Source: Amycolatopsis benzoatilytica AK 16/65 | GTDB lineage: Bacteria > Actinomycetota > Actinomycetes > Mycobacteriales > Pseudonocardiaceae | Reading direction: 5' to 3' | NCBI RefSeq assembly: GCF_000383915.1 | Contig: NZ_KB912942.1 | Location: 69,806 to 133,805 of the forward strand | DNA length: 64,000 nucleotides | Shown here: positions 1 to 11,567 of the stretch, piece by piece | How positions within the stretch are numbered: position 1 is the stretch's first letter | Layout: each line of letters opens with the position of its first letter | The notes under the pieces: model-generated | Database searches by the model: none | Told to the model about the DNA's origin: nothing | Seen by the model: the letters and a program-made list of their open reading frames with translations, nothing else | Made by a program: the position numbers and the translations under genes

Positions 1-1749
1 ATCGCAACGCGCCCGTATCCCGCGCGCGAGACGGCAAAGGGTTCGTACCTGCTGCGGTTGTTCCGCACGACGGACCACAAGCAGATCGGGATCATGTATC
101 TCGTCGCGTCGTTCGCCTTCTTCATGGTCGGCGGCGCGATGGCCATGCTCATGCGGACGGAGCTCGCCCAGCCGGGCCAGCAGTTCCTGTCCCAGGAGCA
201 GTACAACCAGCTGTTCACCATGCACGGCACGGTGATGCTGCTGCTGTACGCGACGCCCAGCCTGTTCGGGTTCGCGAACTTCATCCTGCCGCTGCAGATC
301 GGTTCGCCGGATGTCGCGTTCCCGCGCCTGAACGCGTTCTCGTTCTGGCTGTTCCTCTTCGGCAGTCTGATCGTGCTGTCCGGCTTCCTCACCCCGGGTG
401 GCGCCGCCGACTTCGGCTGGTTCGCCTACACGCCGCTGTCCGACGCGATCCACTCGCCAGGCGTAGGCGCCGACCTGTGGATCGCCGGTCTAGCGGTATC
501 CGGTCTGGGCACGATCCTCGGTGGCGTCAACATGATCACCACCGTGGTGTGCCTGCGCGCGCCCGGCATGACCATGTACCGGATGCCGATCTTCACCTGG
601 AACATCCTGATCACGAGCATCCTGATCCTGCTCGCGTTCCCGATCCTCACCGCGGCCCTGTTCGGCCTGATGGCGGACCGGCACCTCGGCGCCCACGTGT
701 TCGACCCCGCCAACGGCGGCGTGATCCTGTGGCAGCACCTGTTCTGGTTCTTCGGCCATCCCGAGGTGTACATCGTCGCGCTGCCGTTCTTCGGCATCGT
801 GTCGGAGATCTTCCCGGTGTTCAGCCGCAAGCCGGTGTTCGGCTACAAGGGCCTGGTCTTCGCGACGCTGTCGATCGCGGCGCTGTCGGTGGCGGTGTGG
901 GCGCACCACATGTACGCGACCGGCGCGGTCCTGCTGCCGTTCTTCTCCTTCATGACGTTCCTCATCGCGGTCCCGACCGGCGTGAAGTTCTTCAACTGGA
1001 TCGGCACGATGTGGAAGGGCCAGCTGTCCTTCGAGACGCCGATGATCTTCTCGATGGGCTTCATCGTCACGTTCCTCTTCGGCGGTCTGACCGGCATCAT
1101 GCTGGCCGCGCCCGCGATCGACTTCCACGTGTCGGACAGCTACTTCGTGGTGGCGCACTTCCACTACGTGCTCTACGGCACGATCGTGTTCGCGACCTTC
1201 GCTGGCATCTACTTCTGGTTCCCGAAGATCACCGGCCGGATGATGGACGAGAAGCTCGGCAAGTGGCACTTCTGGACCACGTTCATCGGCTTCCACACCA
1301 CGTTCCTGGTGCAGCACTGGCTGGGCGCGGAAGGCATGCCGCGGCGTTACGCGGACTACCTGGCCAGCGACGGGTTCACCACGTTGAACACGATCTCCAC
1401 GATCGGCGCGTACATCCTCGGGGCGTCCACGCTGCCGTTCATCTGGAACGTGTTCAAGAGCTACCGCTACGGCGAGATCGTCACGGTCGACGACCCGTGG
1501 GGCTACGGCAACTCGCTCGAGTGGGCCACGTCCTGCCCGCCGCCGCGGCACAACTTCACCGAGCTGCCCCGGATCCGTTCCGAGCGGCCGGCGTTCGAGC
1601 TGCACTACCCGCACATGATGGAGCGGATCCACGCGGAAGGCGAGATCGGGTTCTTCGGCAAGGCCAAGCACCTGGCGGCGCCGTCGCAGAAACTGGTCGA
1701 GGCCACGATGCCGGGCGACCACGGCAAGGACAACGCCAGCGAGCAGTAG
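1..1749 (+). CDS. ctaD: cytochrome c oxidase subunit I (5'-truncated by window edge)
   Basis: Catalytic subunit I of the aa3-type cytochrome c oxidase, the membrane enzyme that reduces O2 to water and pumps protons. The open frame runs from base 1, so the true start lies just outside the window; 582 residues are visible, nearly the whole protein. Heme and copper ligand motifs are present: FTMHGT (near 220), the CuB site GHPEVY (near 757), AHHMY (near 902) and VAHFHYV (near 1153). About a dozen hydrophobic segments fit the family. The hydrophilic C-terminal tail of about 80 residues is normal for actinobacterial CtaD. It stands alone and ends 16 nt before a strong terminator. An in-frame TTG at 58 is internal because conserved residues precede it. 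Confidence 0.97.
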   Translation: MATRPYPARETAKGSYLLRLFRTTDHKQIGIMYLVASFAFFMVGGAMAMLMRTELAQPGQQFLSQEQYNQLFTMHGTVMLLLYATPSLFGFANFILPLQIGSPDVAFPRLNAFSFWLFLFGSLIVLSGFLTPGGAADFGWFAYTPLSDAIHSPGVGADLWIAGLAVSGLGTILGGVNMITTVVCLRAPGMTMYRMPIFTWNILITSILILLAFPILTAALFGLMADRHLGAHVFDPANGGVILWQHLFWFFGHPEVYIVALPFFGIVSEIFPVFSRKPVFGYKGLVFATLSIAALSVAVWAHHMYATGAVLLPFFSFMTFLIAVPTGVKFFNWIGTMWKGQLSFETPMIFSMGFIVTFLFGGLTGIMLAAPAIDFHVSDSYFVVAHFHYVLYGTIVFATFAGIYFWFPKITGRMMDEKLGKWHFWTTFIGFHTTFLVQHWLGAEGMPRRYADYLASDGFTTLNTISTIGAYILGASTLPFIWNVFKSYRYGEIVTVDDPWGYGNSLEWATSCPPPRHNFTELPRIRSERPAFELHYPHMMERIHAEGEIGFFGKAKHLAAPSQKLVEATMPGDHGKDNASEQ

Positions 1750-1765
1750 GCGATTGAGTCTGAAG

Positions 1766-1804
1766 GGCGCGTGCCCGGCCACTTGGCCGGGCACGCGCCT
1801 TTTT
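1766..1804 (+). terminator. rho-independent terminator of ctaD
   Basis: A perfect 16-bp stem (1766-1781 with 1784-1799) closes on a 2-nt gap and is followed by TTTTT (1800-1804). It sits 16 nt after the ctaD stop. Confidence 0.9.
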
Positions 1805-1826
1805 CGCGTAGTGAGCGGTTGAGGTC

Positions 1827-1864
1827 CATGAAGGACTCCAGGTCCGGCAAGCGGCCCTTCACGG
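1827..1864. repeat. possible degenerate copy of the dispersed palindrome family
   Basis: The segment starts CCATGAAGGACTCC and ends GGCCCTTCACGG. It keeps the outer GTGAAGG/CCTTCAC-like arms of the family seen at 18394, 20923 and 61362, but the inner arms no longer pair. Similarity is weak. Confidence 0.3.
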
Positions 1865-1872
1865 CCTGGTGA

Positions 1873-4031
<2,159 letters not shown>

Positions 4032-4096
4032 GGAACATCGGCGCGGTCGGCACGGTTGGTGCCGAGGCGATCAGTCAGACGAGGGAAGGTGCCGGG

Positions 4097-4501
4097 ATGA
4101 CCCTGGAAGTGCAGCGCGAAGGCAAGCACAGCTTTGTCGGCCGCAACGAACGCGGCGCGGAGGTACGGGTCGGGCGGGCCGGTGCGGAGGGCGCGTTCTC
4201 GCCGTCGGAGCTGCTGCAGATCGCGACCGCGGGCTGCTCGGCGGTGACGGCCGAGGAGCTGATCACCCGCCGGGTGGGCGAGGACTCGAAGTTCCGCGTC
4301 GAGGTGTCGGCTGACCGGCGCGAGGGAGCCTCGGAGCTGGACGCGGTGCGGGTGGCGTTCGACGTCGACGTGTCCGGGCTGGACGAGAAGCAGCGGGCGG
4401 CACTGGCCGGTGCGGTGGACCGCGCGATTGAGCGGCTGTGCACGGTGCGCCGGACGCTGACGAAGGGGATTCCGGTTACCGAGAGCTTCCCGAAGGAATG
4501 A
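4097..4501 (+). CDS. OsmC/Ohr-family protein
   Basis: A 134-residue OsmC-family protein. Members reduce organic hydroperoxides with two reactive cysteines. Both are visible: ATAGCSA (near 4226) and RLCTVRR (near 4433). The start is supported by GAGGGA at 4081-4086, 10 nt upstream of ATG 4097. It lies 65 nt after the PTH2-like gene on the same strand and precedes a candidate hairpin terminator. Ohr versus OsmC subtype is not decided. Confidence 0.85.
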   Translation: MTLEVQREGKHSFVGRNERGAEVRVGRAGAEGAFSPSELLQIATAGCSAVTAEELITRRVGEDSKFRVEVSADRREGASELDAVRVAFDVDVSGLDEKQRAALAGAVDRAIERLCTVRRTLTKGIPVTESFPKE

Positions 4502-4509
4502 GCGGTGGC

Positions 4510-4551
4510 GCGGCTCCGTCGGGGGTGGCGGAGCCGCGGGCGGTGCGTTTT
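4510..4551 (+). terminator. candidate terminator after the OsmC gene
   Basis: A 9-bp perfect stem, GCGGCTCCG (4510-4518) with CGGAGCCGC (4529-4537), is followed 10 nt later by TTTT. The T-run is short and displaced, so strength is uncertain. The rest of 4552-4758 shows nothing I recognise. Confidence 0.4.
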
Positions 4552-4758
4552 CGGCCTGGATGGCGCAGCCGCGCGGGTGGTGCGGGGAGGATTCTGCGGA
4601 GCCAGGCTGAGCCCGCGGCAGCCGTCCGGCGGCTGTCACCGGCTCCGGCAGGGCGAATCCGGCCGTGAGGTGCAGGTCTGGCGGGGGCCCGGCCGTGACA
4701 CGCAGGTCTGGCCACCGAGTGCGAAACCCCGGCGGCCGCCCTCAGTCCTGGGGCGCGG

Positions 4759-5154
4759 TCAGCTCTGCCACACCACGTACGCCTGGTCGGCGTCCGTGGT
4801 CATCGCTTCGACGAACTTGTCGTTGTCGAACCCGGGCAGCGTCTGCAGGCGCTCGATGAGCGCGTCCGCGGCCGGGTCGCCGCTCGGGACCGCGGTGCCT
4901 TTGCCGTCATTGCCGACGAGCATGAAGAAGACGTCTTCGTTCCACGGTCCGTCGGGGATGACTCTCACCATCACGGATTGCAGCTCCGACCAGGCCACAG
5001 CCTCTTCGCTGCCGTCGGCGAGCCGGCGCCGCACGCCGGTGTCGTCGACACTGACGGTCCGGGATCGTGCGTTGGACGAATCCTGGGTCAACCGGTGCTC
5101 CCTGTCGTGGTTCGTTCCGTTCACCGTACCCGCTTGCCCCGTGCGCTCCGTCAC
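4759..5154 (-). CDS. hypothetical protein, co-transcribed with dinG
   Basis: A 131-residue protein I do not recognise. From about residue 33 it is an acidic single domain (TVSVDDTGVRRRL, WSELQSVMVRVIP, ending DQAYVVWQS) with no signal peptide or membrane segment. GTG 5154 is chosen because it makes a 4-nt GTGA overlap with the dinG stop, as elsewhere in this genome; a GTG about 11 codons downstream is the alternative. It is convergent with the OsmC gene. Confidence 0.65.
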   Translation of the reverse strand: MTERTGQAGTVNGTNHDREHRLTQDSSNARSRTVSVDDTGVRRRLADGSEEAVAWSELQSVMVRVIPDGPWNEDVFFMLVGNDGKGTAVPSGDPAADALIERLQTLPGFDNDKFVEAMTTDADQAYVVWQS

Positions 5155-7202
5155 GCGGGCGCGGCCGCGTCGAGCCGCTTCAGCGCGTCCCGGGCGACCT
5201 GCGGATCTGTCGTGGGCCAAAACGGCGGCAGCGACGCACGCAGGAAACCGCCGTAGCGGGCGGTGGCCAGGCGGGAGTCCAGCACGGCCACCACACCGCG
5301 GTCGGTGACCGAGCGGTGCAGGCGGCCGGTGCCCTGCGCCAGCAAAAGCGCGGCGTGCGTGGCGGCGACGGTGAGGAACCCGTTGCCGCCCCTGGCTTCC
5401 ACCGCGCGTTGGCGTGCCGAGGACACCGGGTCATCCGGCCGGGGGAACGGGATCCGGTCCACCACCACGAGCTGCAGCGACGGACCGGGCACATCGACGC
5501 CCTGCCACAGCGTGAGTGTGCCGAACAGGCAGGTGCGCGGGTCCGCGGAGAACTGCTTCACCAGCAACGGTGTCGCGTCGTCGCCTTGGCAGAGGATCGG
5601 GTGGTCGAGGCGTTCGCGCATCGCCTCCGCGGCCTGTTTCGCGGCGCGCATCGACGAGAACAGGCCGAGCGTGCGGCCGCCGGCCGCTTCCACCAGTTCG
5701 GCCAGTTCGTCCATTGTGGACTCGGCAAGGCCGTCGCGGCCGGGCGGCGGCAGATGCTTGGCGAGGTAGAGGATCCCGTTGCGGCGGTGGTCGAACGGCG
5801 AGCCGACGTCCAGACCGGTCCACTTCGGGCCGGTGTCCTCATCCGACGGGGCTTCCTTGTCGGTCGCCGTGCCGGGCGCCTTCGTGACGCGCGCGCCGCC
5901 GGGCGGAAGGCCCCATTGCCGCGCCATCGTGTCGAATTCCCCGCCCAGGGTGAGCGTCGCCGAGGTGAGCACGGTGGTGTGCTGGTTGAACACCCGCTCC
6001 CGCAACAACCCCGCGACGCCGAGCGGCGCGACCTTCAACGCGGGCGGCCGCGGGTTCGCGGAGTACTTGTCGCCGGTCAGCCAGACGACGTCGCGCTGGT
6101 GCGCCAGATCCTCGTCGTAGGCGTCCAGCAACCGGACCGCGGTGTCGTGCACCTCTTCCAGCAGCGAACGCGCCAGTTTGCGCGCGGTGGCCTCGCCGAC
6201 GTCCTCCTTGCGGTCCGAGCCCAGTGCGGTCAGGCATTCCTTCGCCGCGTCGCGCACCGCGGGGATCGCGCCCTGCAATGGCTTCGGCAGCGTGTCCAGC
6301 CGTCCGGCCGGGATGTCGTCGAGGATCAGCGCCAAGCCGTCGGACGATTCCAGCAGCCGGTCCGCGATGCCCGCGTCCATCAGCTTCCCGCAGCGGCGGG
6401 CGGCGGCCGACACCATGGCGCTGGTCAGCTCGCCGGTGGCGACCGAGGTGACCCGGTCGACCAGGTCGTGCGCCTCGTCGATGATCACCAGGTCGTGGTC
6501 CGGCAGCACCTGGTAGCCCTGCAACGCGTCGATCGCGAGCAGCGCGTGATTGGTGACGACGACGTCGGCGCGGCCGGCTTCGGCCCGGGCGCGCTCGGCG
6601 AAACAGTCGGTGCCGACCGGGCACTTCGCCGCGCCGAGGCATTCCCTCGCGGTGACGGAAACCTGCCGCCACGCCTGGTCGGACACGCCGGGCACCAGCT
6701 CGTCGCGGTCGCCGGTCTCGGTGTCCGACGTCCACTCGTGCAGCCGGGTGACTTCCTTGCCGAGCCGGGACACCGCGAACGGATCGAACAGCTGCGCGTC
6801 CTCCGGCTCGTCCGCCGGGCCGGTGTCGAGCCGGTGCAGGCACAGGTAATTGCGGCGGCCCTTGAGGATCGCGAAGGTGGGTTCGCGGCCGAGCGGCTTC
6901 TTGAGCGCCTTCGCCAGCCTCGGGAGATCGCGGTCGACCAGCTGGCGCTGCAGCGCGATGGTGGCGGTGGAGACGACGACGGTGGTGTCTTTCTCCACCG
7001 CGTGCCGGATGGCCGGGACCAGGTACGCCAGCGATTTGCCGGTGCCCGTCCCGGCTTGCACGGCGAGGTGTTCGCCGGTGCGGATGGCGTGGCCGACGGC
7101 GTCGGCCATCTTCACCTGGCCGGGGCGTTCGGCGCCGCCGACGGACTCCACCGCGTGGGTGAGCAGTTCGAGGACGCCGGGGAAATCGGTTCGGGCGGGC
7201 AC
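5151..7202 (-). CDS. dinG: DinG/XPD-family ATP-dependent DNA helicase
   Basis: A superfamily 2 helicase of 683 residues. Walker A is GTGTGKSL (near 7045), Walker B is IIDEAHD (near 6475), and the C-terminal motif VI region is GTGRLHR (near 5320). Four cysteines lie between motifs Ia and II (one in RRNYLCLHRL, then ECLGAAKCPVGTDC), the layout of the 4Fe-4S cluster in XPD/DinG proteins. Family members unwind 5'-tailed DNA, D-loops or R-loops in repair. A TATCGT hexamer ends 8 nt before GTG 7202, suggesting a leaderless message. A dinG homologue next to pncB is, as I recall, also the mycobacterial arrangement. Confidence 0.92.
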   Translation of the reverse strand: MPARTDFPGVLELLTHAVESVGGAERPGQVKMADAVGHAIRTGEHLAVQAGTGTGKSLAYLVPAIRHAVEKDTTVVVSTATIALQRQLVDRDLPRLAKALKKPLGREPTFAILKGRRNYLCLHRLDTGPADEPEDAQLFDPFAVSRLGKEVTRLHEWTSDTETGDRDELVPGVSDQAWRQVSVTARECLGAAKCPVGTDCFAERARAEAGRADVVVTNHALLAIDALQGYQVLPDHDLVIIDEAHDLVDRVTSVATGELTSAMVSAAARRCGKLMDAGIADRLLESSDGLALILDDIPAGRLDTLPKPLQGAIPAVRDAAKECLTALGSDRKEDVGEATARKLARSLLEEVHDTAVRLLDAYDEDLAHQRDVVWLTGDKYSANPRPPALKVAPLGVAGLLRERVFNQHTTVLTSATLTLGGEFDTMARQWGLPPGGARVTKAPGTATDKEAPSDEDTGPKWTGLDVGSPFDHRRNGILYLAKHLPPPGRDGLAESTMDELAELVEAAGGRTLGLFSSMRAAKQAAEAMRERLDHPILCQGDDATPLLVKQFSADPRTCLFGTLTLWQGVDVPGPSLQLVVVDRIPFPRPDDPVSSARQRAVEARGGNGFLTVAATHAALLLAQGTGRLHRSVTDRGVVAVLDSRLATARYGGFLRASLPPFWPTTDPQVARDALKRLDAAAPA

Positions 7203-7210
7203 AGCCAGAC

Positions 7211-7216
7211 ACGATA
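7211..7216 (-). promoter_or_regulatory. -10 element of dinG
   Basis: TATCGT on the minus strand, 8 nt before the GTG start; no clear -35. Confidence 0.45.
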
Positions 7217-7283
7217 GCCGCCAGGCCCGACAGGATCTTCGATCCGGCGCGAACGGACCGCTCGCGCCGGATCGAAGCCGTGC

Positions 7284-7874
7284 TCAGTCTTCCTTGCGGA
7301 ACCGGGAAACCGCAGCCCAGGCGAGCGGCAGCACACCCGCCGCGACGACCGTCTTCAGCAGGTCGCCGACGAGGAACGGGGCAACGCCCTTGTCGAACGC
7401 GGTGGCCAGATCGAACCCGGTGACGGCCATCAGCCACGGCACGCCGAACGCGTAGATGGCCAGATTGCCGAGCACCATGGTCCCCGCCGTGCGCAGCGGG
7501 GTGCGGTCGCCGCCGCGCCCGGCGAGCGCGCCCACGAGCGCGCCGGCGAAGACGAAGCCGACGATGTAGCCGGCCGAGGCGCCGGACAGCCCGGACGTGC
7601 CGCCCTGGAACCACGGCACGCCGACCGCGCCGACGAGCAAGTACAGCAGCATCGAAGCGGTGCCGCGGCGCATCCCGAGCGTCGCGCCGACCAGCAGCGC
7701 CGCGAAGGTCTGGCCGGTCATCGGCACCGGGGTGCCGGGAAGCGGGATCACCAGCTGCGCGGCCGCGCCGGTGAGCACGGCACCGCCCGCGACCAGCGTC
7801 AGGTCGCGCACCAGAGTGCCGGGGACCAGGTCAGCCAGCACCTGGCGGCGACCGGAGAGAGACAGTGACGACAC
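7284..7874 (-). CDS. bioY: biotin ECF transporter S component
   Basis: BioY is the biotin-binding membrane subunit of an energy-coupling-factor transporter. The 196-residue protein has about six hydrophobic segments and BioY signatures such as PVPMTGQTFA (near 7725), GAVGVPWFQGG (near 7610) and AGYIVGF (near 7565). GTG 7874 is chosen because GGAGG lies 4 nt upstream and the longer frame adds a non-membrane extension. No bioMN energising genes are adjacent. The 187-nt space to the next gene holds no BirA-type operator that I can recognise. Confidence 0.9.
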   Translation of the reverse strand: MSSLSLSGRRQVLADLVPGTLVRDLTLVAGGAVLTGAAAQLVIPLPGTPVPMTGQTFAALLVGATLGMRRGTASMLLYLLVGAVGVPWFQGGTSGLSGASAGYIVGFVFAGALVGALAGRGGDRTPLRTAGTMVLGNLAIYAFGVPWLMAVTGFDLATAFDKGVAPFLVGDLLKTVVAAGVLPLAWAAVSRFRKED

Positions 7875-8061
7875 GAGACCTCCAACCACGGGAAAACGGA
7901 CGTCCGGGCAGGTTATCGCCGCGTGCGGAGGCGGAACGGGACAAGTTGCGTTCCTCACGGTGCCGGGACCGCGCCACTCGACCGGGTGAGCCGTGCGGCG
8001 CGACGTTTCGGACCCGGCCAGGCTGCCGATGTCGAAGCACCGGCGAAGGGAGACAGATCGA

Positions 8062-8733
8062 ATGCGTGGACGGACCTTGCTGGTCACCGGGGTCTTGCTG
8101 CTGGCCGCGCCGGCGGCGGCGCACGCCGACCCGCCGATCGAGTCGACCGGCTGGGCCTCGGCCGGCAGCCTGGACGTGCTGGCCGACAACGAGCACGTAG
8201 TCACCGGGGAGCTCGCGCGCTGCGACGCCGACGGACCGGCGACCGTACGCACCCCCGGCGGAGCGGCCGGCCGGATCGCGGTGTTCGGCTTCGGCGGGAC
8301 GGTCTGCGGGCGCAACGGCCCGATCGCCGAGGCGCAGGCAGGCGGCCAGCGGTTCGAGTCGGATTTCCTGGCCCGCTACGGCGGACCGAAGCTGAAGGTC
8401 CGCACGTACGCCGTCAACTGCTCGACGACGGCGGACGCGGGCAGCACCGGCTCGATGTCGATCGGCGAGGTCGCCGGGTTCACGGTGCCGTCGTCGATCC
8501 CGGCGAACTACCGGATCACTGTCCCGGGCGGGCCGGCCGGCACGGCGCTGGCCACGATCACGCTGAACGAGACCGTGACGCCGACGCCCGCCGACGGCAG
8601 CCTGGTCACGCACGCGGTGCACGTGAAGCTGTTCCCGCAGGGCGGACCGGCCAGCGGGGACATCTACCTGGGCACCGCGGCGTGCAACCCGTTCGGCAAG
8701 CACCCCAATGTGGCTTGGGGTGCTTTCGGTTAG
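8062..8733 (+). CDS. secreted protein, unknown function
   Basis: A 223-residue protein with a clear Sec signal peptide: MRGRT, hydrophobic core LLVTGVLLLAAP, cleavage near AAAHA-DPP. The mature part is rich in Gly, Ala and Thr with three cysteines and predicted beta structure, resembling the choice-of-anchor P secreted proteins of actinomycetes (weak recognition). ATG 8062 is preceded by GAAGGGAG at a good distance. Its last codons contain a strong hairpin, and its stop overlaps the convergent pncA stop by 4 nt. Confidence 0.75.
   Translation: MRGRTLLVTGVLLLAAPAAAHADPPIESTGWASAGSLDVLADNEHVVTGELARCDADGPATVRTPGGAAGRIAVFGFGGTVCGRNGPIAEAQAGGQRFESDFLARYGGPKLKVRTYAVNCSTTADAGSTGSMSIGEVAGFTVPSSIPANYRITVPGGPAGTALATITLNETVTPTPADGSLVTHAVHVKLFPQGGPASGDIYLGTAACNPFGKHPNVAWGAFG
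8699..8726. terminator. intragenic hairpin terminator at the convergent gene ends
   Basis: Perfect 10-bp stem AGCACCCCAA (8699-8708) and TTGGGGTGCT (8715-8724), 6-nt loop, then TT. It lies inside the last codons of the secreted-protein gene, 7 nt before its stop. Confidence 0.6.
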
Positions 8734-9305
8734 GCGGGCGGCAGGGCGGGCGTGCCGGAGTAGCGCACGCCTGCCTCGTCGAAGTCCTTCAGCGTCGCGT
8801 CGACGGTCGGGCGCGAACCGCCGACCGTCAGGTCCAGCAGCACCTGCACGCCGAACCCGGCGCGAGCGGCGTCGAGAGCGGTGGCGCGGACGCAGAAGTC
8901 GGTGGCGATGCCGACCACGTCGACGTCCGTCACGTCGCGGGCGCGGAGCCACTCGTCGAGCGTCTTGCCGTCGCCGGACTTGCCCTCGAACCCGGAGTAG
9001 GCGGCGGAGTACTCGCCCTTCGAGAACACCGCCTCGACCGGCACCACGTCCAGCGCGGAGTGGAACGACGCGCCCGCGGTGCCCGCGACGCAGTGCCGCG
9101 GCCAGCTGGTGTTGAAATCGGGGGTGTCGCTGAAGTGGTCGCCCGGGTCGATGTGGTGATCGCGGGTGGCCACGATGTGCGCGTAGCCGCCGTCGGCCAT
9201 CCGCTGCGAGATGGCCGCCGCGGCCGCCGCTCCGCCGGGCAGGCCCAGCGAACCTCCTTCGCAGAAGTCGTTCTGCACATCCACCACGATCAGCGCGGTA
9301 CCCAT
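8730..9305 (-). CDS. pncA: nicotinamidase/pyrazinamidase
   Basis: Hydrolyses nicotinamide to nicotinate in NAD salvage. It is 191 residues, the usual PncA length. The isochorismatase-like catalytic triad is visible: Asp in VVDVQNDF (N-terminus), Lys in VFSKGE, Cys in ATDFCVRAT (near 8890). The metal-binding Asp and His residues lie in TRDHHIDPGDHF. It follows pncB at 10 nt on the same strand, so the pair would carry nicotinamide to nicotinate mononucleotide. Enzymes of this family also activate pyrazinamide in mycobacteria. Confidence 0.95.
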   Translation of the reverse strand: MGTALIVVDVQNDFCEGGSLGLPGGAAAAAAISQRMADGGYAHIVATRDHHIDPGDHFSDTPDFNTSWPRHCVAGTAGASFHSALDVVPVEAVFSKGEYSAAYSGFEGKSGDGKTLDEWLRARDVTDVDVVGIATDFCVRATALDAARAGFGVQVLLDLTVGGSRPTVDATLKDFDEAGVRYSGTPALPPA

Positions 9306-9315
9306 GGTCGGCTCC

Positions 9316-10620
9316 CTACAGAAAAATCGTCGGAATCGCGGGCTCGCCGTGCGAGAGCTTGAGGCCCTCCCACGGCAGGCTCACCTGCGCGCGCCGCAGC
9401 CGGGCCCGCGCGTCGTCCAGTGTGGGCAGATCATCCACCGGAGCGCCGTCGCGCACCAGGGGGATCTGCAGCTCGAGATCGTTTTCGCCGGCCTCCGGGC
9501 GGCCCCCCGCCGAGGTCCAGACGACCTCTTCGACGGCCGTGCCGGTGCTTCGGTGCCGGCGCAGCGCGTACTTGCGTCCGCCGCGGGATTCCTTGTGCGC
9601 ACTGCGTTTCGCCACCGGTTTGCCGTCGACCTCGACCAGCTTGTAGACCATCCCGGCGGTCGGCGCGCCGGAGCCGGTGACCACCGAAGTGCCGACGCCG
9701 TAGGCGTCCACCGGTTCCGCGCGCAGCGCCGCGATCGCGTGCTCGTCCAGGTCGCCGGACACGACGATCCGGGTGTCCTTCGCGCCGAGCGCGTCGAGCT
9801 GGTCGCGGGCCTTGCGGGCGAGCGGGCCGACGTCGCCGGAGTCGATCCGGATCGCGCCCAGCTCCGGACCGGCCACCCGGACCGCGGTCTCGATGCCCGC
9901 GGTGATGTCGTAGGTGTCGACCAGCAGCGTGGTGTCCGCGCCCATCTTGCTGACCTGGGCGCGGAAAGCGGCTTCCTCGCTGTCGTGCAGCAGCATGAAC
10001 GCGTGCGCGACGGTGCCGCGGGTGGGGATTCCGTAGCGACGGCCCGCTTCGAGGTTCGACGTGGTGGCGAAACCGGCGAGGTAGGCGGCTCGCGAGGCGG
10101 CGACCGCGGCGTATTCGTGGGTGCGCCGTCCGCCCATCTCGATGATCGGCCTGCCGTGCGCCGCGCCGGACATCCGCGCCGCGGCGGAGGCGATCGCGCT
10201 GTCGTGGTTCAGGATCGACAGCACCAGCGTCTCCAGCACCACAGCCTCGGCGAAGCTGCCGGTCACGGTGAGGATCGGCGAGCCGGGGAAGTACAGCTCG
10301 CCTTCGCGGTAGCCGTCGATGTCGCCGCGGAACTCGTAGTCGGCCAGCCAGGCGAGCGTCGCCGGGTCGACGACCGCGGCCTGCTCCAGCATGGTCAGCT
10401 CGGCGTCGGTGAACCGGAAGTCGGCGATCGCGTCGAGCACCCGCGCGGTGCCCGCGACGACGCCGTACCGGCGCCCGTCGGGCAGCCTGCGGCCGAAGAC
10501 CTCGAACACGCACGGCCGCTCGGCCGTTCCGTCCGCGAGGGCGCTCGCCAGCATGGTCAGCTCGTAGTGGTCGGTGAGCAGCGCCGTGCTCGCGCTGGTG
10601 ACCGGCTCGGGGGAACCCAT
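9316..10620 (-). CDS. pncB: nicotinate phosphoribosyltransferase
   Basis: Converts nicotinate to nicotinate mononucleotide using PRPP. The 434-residue protein has family motifs TDHYELTML at the N-terminus, GRRTHEYAA (near 10130) and [10 protein letters not shown] (near 9845). It heads a pncB-pncA operon and is divergent from clpS. TAGGCT at 10627-10632 ends 6 nt before the ATG, so the message is probably leaderless. Confidence 0.95.
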   Translation of the reverse strand: MGSPEPVTSASTALLTDHYELTMLASALADGTAERPCVFEVFGRRLPDGRRYGVVAGTARVLDAIADFRFTDAELTMLEQAAVVDPATLAWLADYEFRGDIDGYREGELYFPGSPILTVTGSFAEAVVLETLVLSILNHDSAIASAAARMSGAAHGRPIIEMGGRRTHEYAAVAASRAAYLAGFATTSNLEAGRRYGIPTRGTVAHAFMLLHDSEEAAFRAQVSKMGADTTLLVDTYDITAGIETAVRVAGPELGAIRIDSGDVGPLARKARDQLDALGAKDTRIVVSGDLDEHAIAALRAEPVDAYGVGTSVVTGSGAPTAGMVYKLVEVDGKPVAKRSAHKESRGGRKYALRRHRSTGTAVEEVVWTSAGGRPEAGENDLELQIPLVRDGAPVDDLPTLDDARARLRRAQVSLPWEGLKLSHGEPAIPTIFL

Positions 10621-10626
10621 GGCAGC

Positions 10627-10632
10627 AGCCTA
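10627..10632 (-). promoter_or_regulatory. -10 element of pncB-pncA
   Basis: TAGGCT on the minus strand, 6 nt before the pncB ATG. Confidence 0.5.
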
Positions 10633-10694
10633 TTCACCCACATGGACGGACCTGGCGCGGCGTACCGGGAGGCCGCCGTGACACCATGGGGTGC

Positions 10695-10994
10695 ATGTCC
10701 ACGCCTGTCGCATCCGAACAGACGCAGGTCGATCCACTCGGGGCCGAACTGGCCGACTCCGACCAGCCCTGGCGGACAATCGTGTGGAACGATCCGGTCA
10801 ACCTGATGTCGTACGTGACGTACGTGTTCCAGAAGCTGTTCGGCTACAGCCGGGACCACGCCACGAAGTTGATGCTCGACGTGCACAACAAGGGCAAGGC
10901 GATCGTGTCGTCCGGTTCGAAGGAGAAGGTGGAGACCGACGTGGCGAAGCTGCACGCCGCGGGCCTGTGGGCGACGATGGAGCAGCCCTCGTGA
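10695..10994 (+). CDS. clpS: ATP-dependent Clp protease adaptor
   Basis: ClpS delivers N-degron substrates to ClpC/ClpA-ClpP. The 99-residue protein contains the ClpS core: [15 protein letters not shown] (the N/D-binding pocket region) and [17 protein letters not shown] 10695 is preferred; an in-frame ATG at 10686 would add three residues. It overlaps the DUF2017 gene by 4 nt, the usual actinobacterial pairing. Confidence 0.93.
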   Translation: MSTPVASEQTQVDPLGAELADSDQPWRTIVWNDPVNLMSYVTYVFQKLFGYSRDHATKLMLDVHNKGKAIVSSGSKEKVETDVAKLHAAGLWATMEQPS

Positions 10995-11548
10995 AAGCGT
11001 GGCGCCGCAAGGGCGACGTCATCCTCGCCGGGTTCGAGCAGCAGGAAGCCGCGGTGCTGCGCGGGCTGGTCGGGCAACTGGAGGACATGCTCACCGCCCG
11101 GGCCGAGGAGGCCCCGCAGGACGAGCTCGCCGAGCTGACCGGCATCCGCACCGGGCCCAGCGAATCGCCGGACGACCCGGTGCTTTCGCGGCTGCTGCCG
11201 GACTTCCACAAGCTCGACCCGGACAACCCGAGCAGCGAGGAACTCGACTCGGCGGCCGCGATGCGGTCGCTGCACGAACCGGAGCTGCTGGAGAAGAAGG
11301 TCGGCGTCGCGAAGACGGTGCTGGACACGCTGCCGCGCGACGGCGGCCCGGTGCAGCTGAGCTTCGAGCAGGCGGACGCGTGGCTGGGCGCGCTGAACGA
11401 CGTCCGGCTGGCGCTGGGCACCGCGCTGGACGTCACCGAGGACATGCCGGACGAGCTGCCCGAGGACGACCCGCGCGCGCCGCACCTCGGCGTGTACCAC
11501 TGGCTGACCTGGGTGCAGGAGACGCTGATCCAAGCGCTCACCGGCTGA
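10991..11548 (+). CDS. DUF2017 protein
   Basis: A 185-residue acidic, mostly helical protein of the DUF2017 family, found next to clpS across Actinobacteria. No catalytic motif is visible. It ends [17 protein letters not shown], a conserved family tail. The GTG start overlaps the clpS stop. Function is unknown; conserved linkage hints at a role with ClpS but that is inference. Confidence 0.85.
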   Translation: MKAWRRKGDVILAGFEQQEAAVLRGLVGQLEDMLTARAEEAPQDELAELTGIRTGPSESPDDPVLSRLLPDFHKLDPDNPSSEELDSAAAMRSLHEPELLEKKVGVAKTVLDTLPRDGGPVQLSFEQADAWLGALNDVRLALGTALDVTEDMPDELPEDDPRAPHLGVYHWLTWVQETLIQALTG

Positions 11549-11567
11549 CGTCTCGGAGGTTCGCGCG

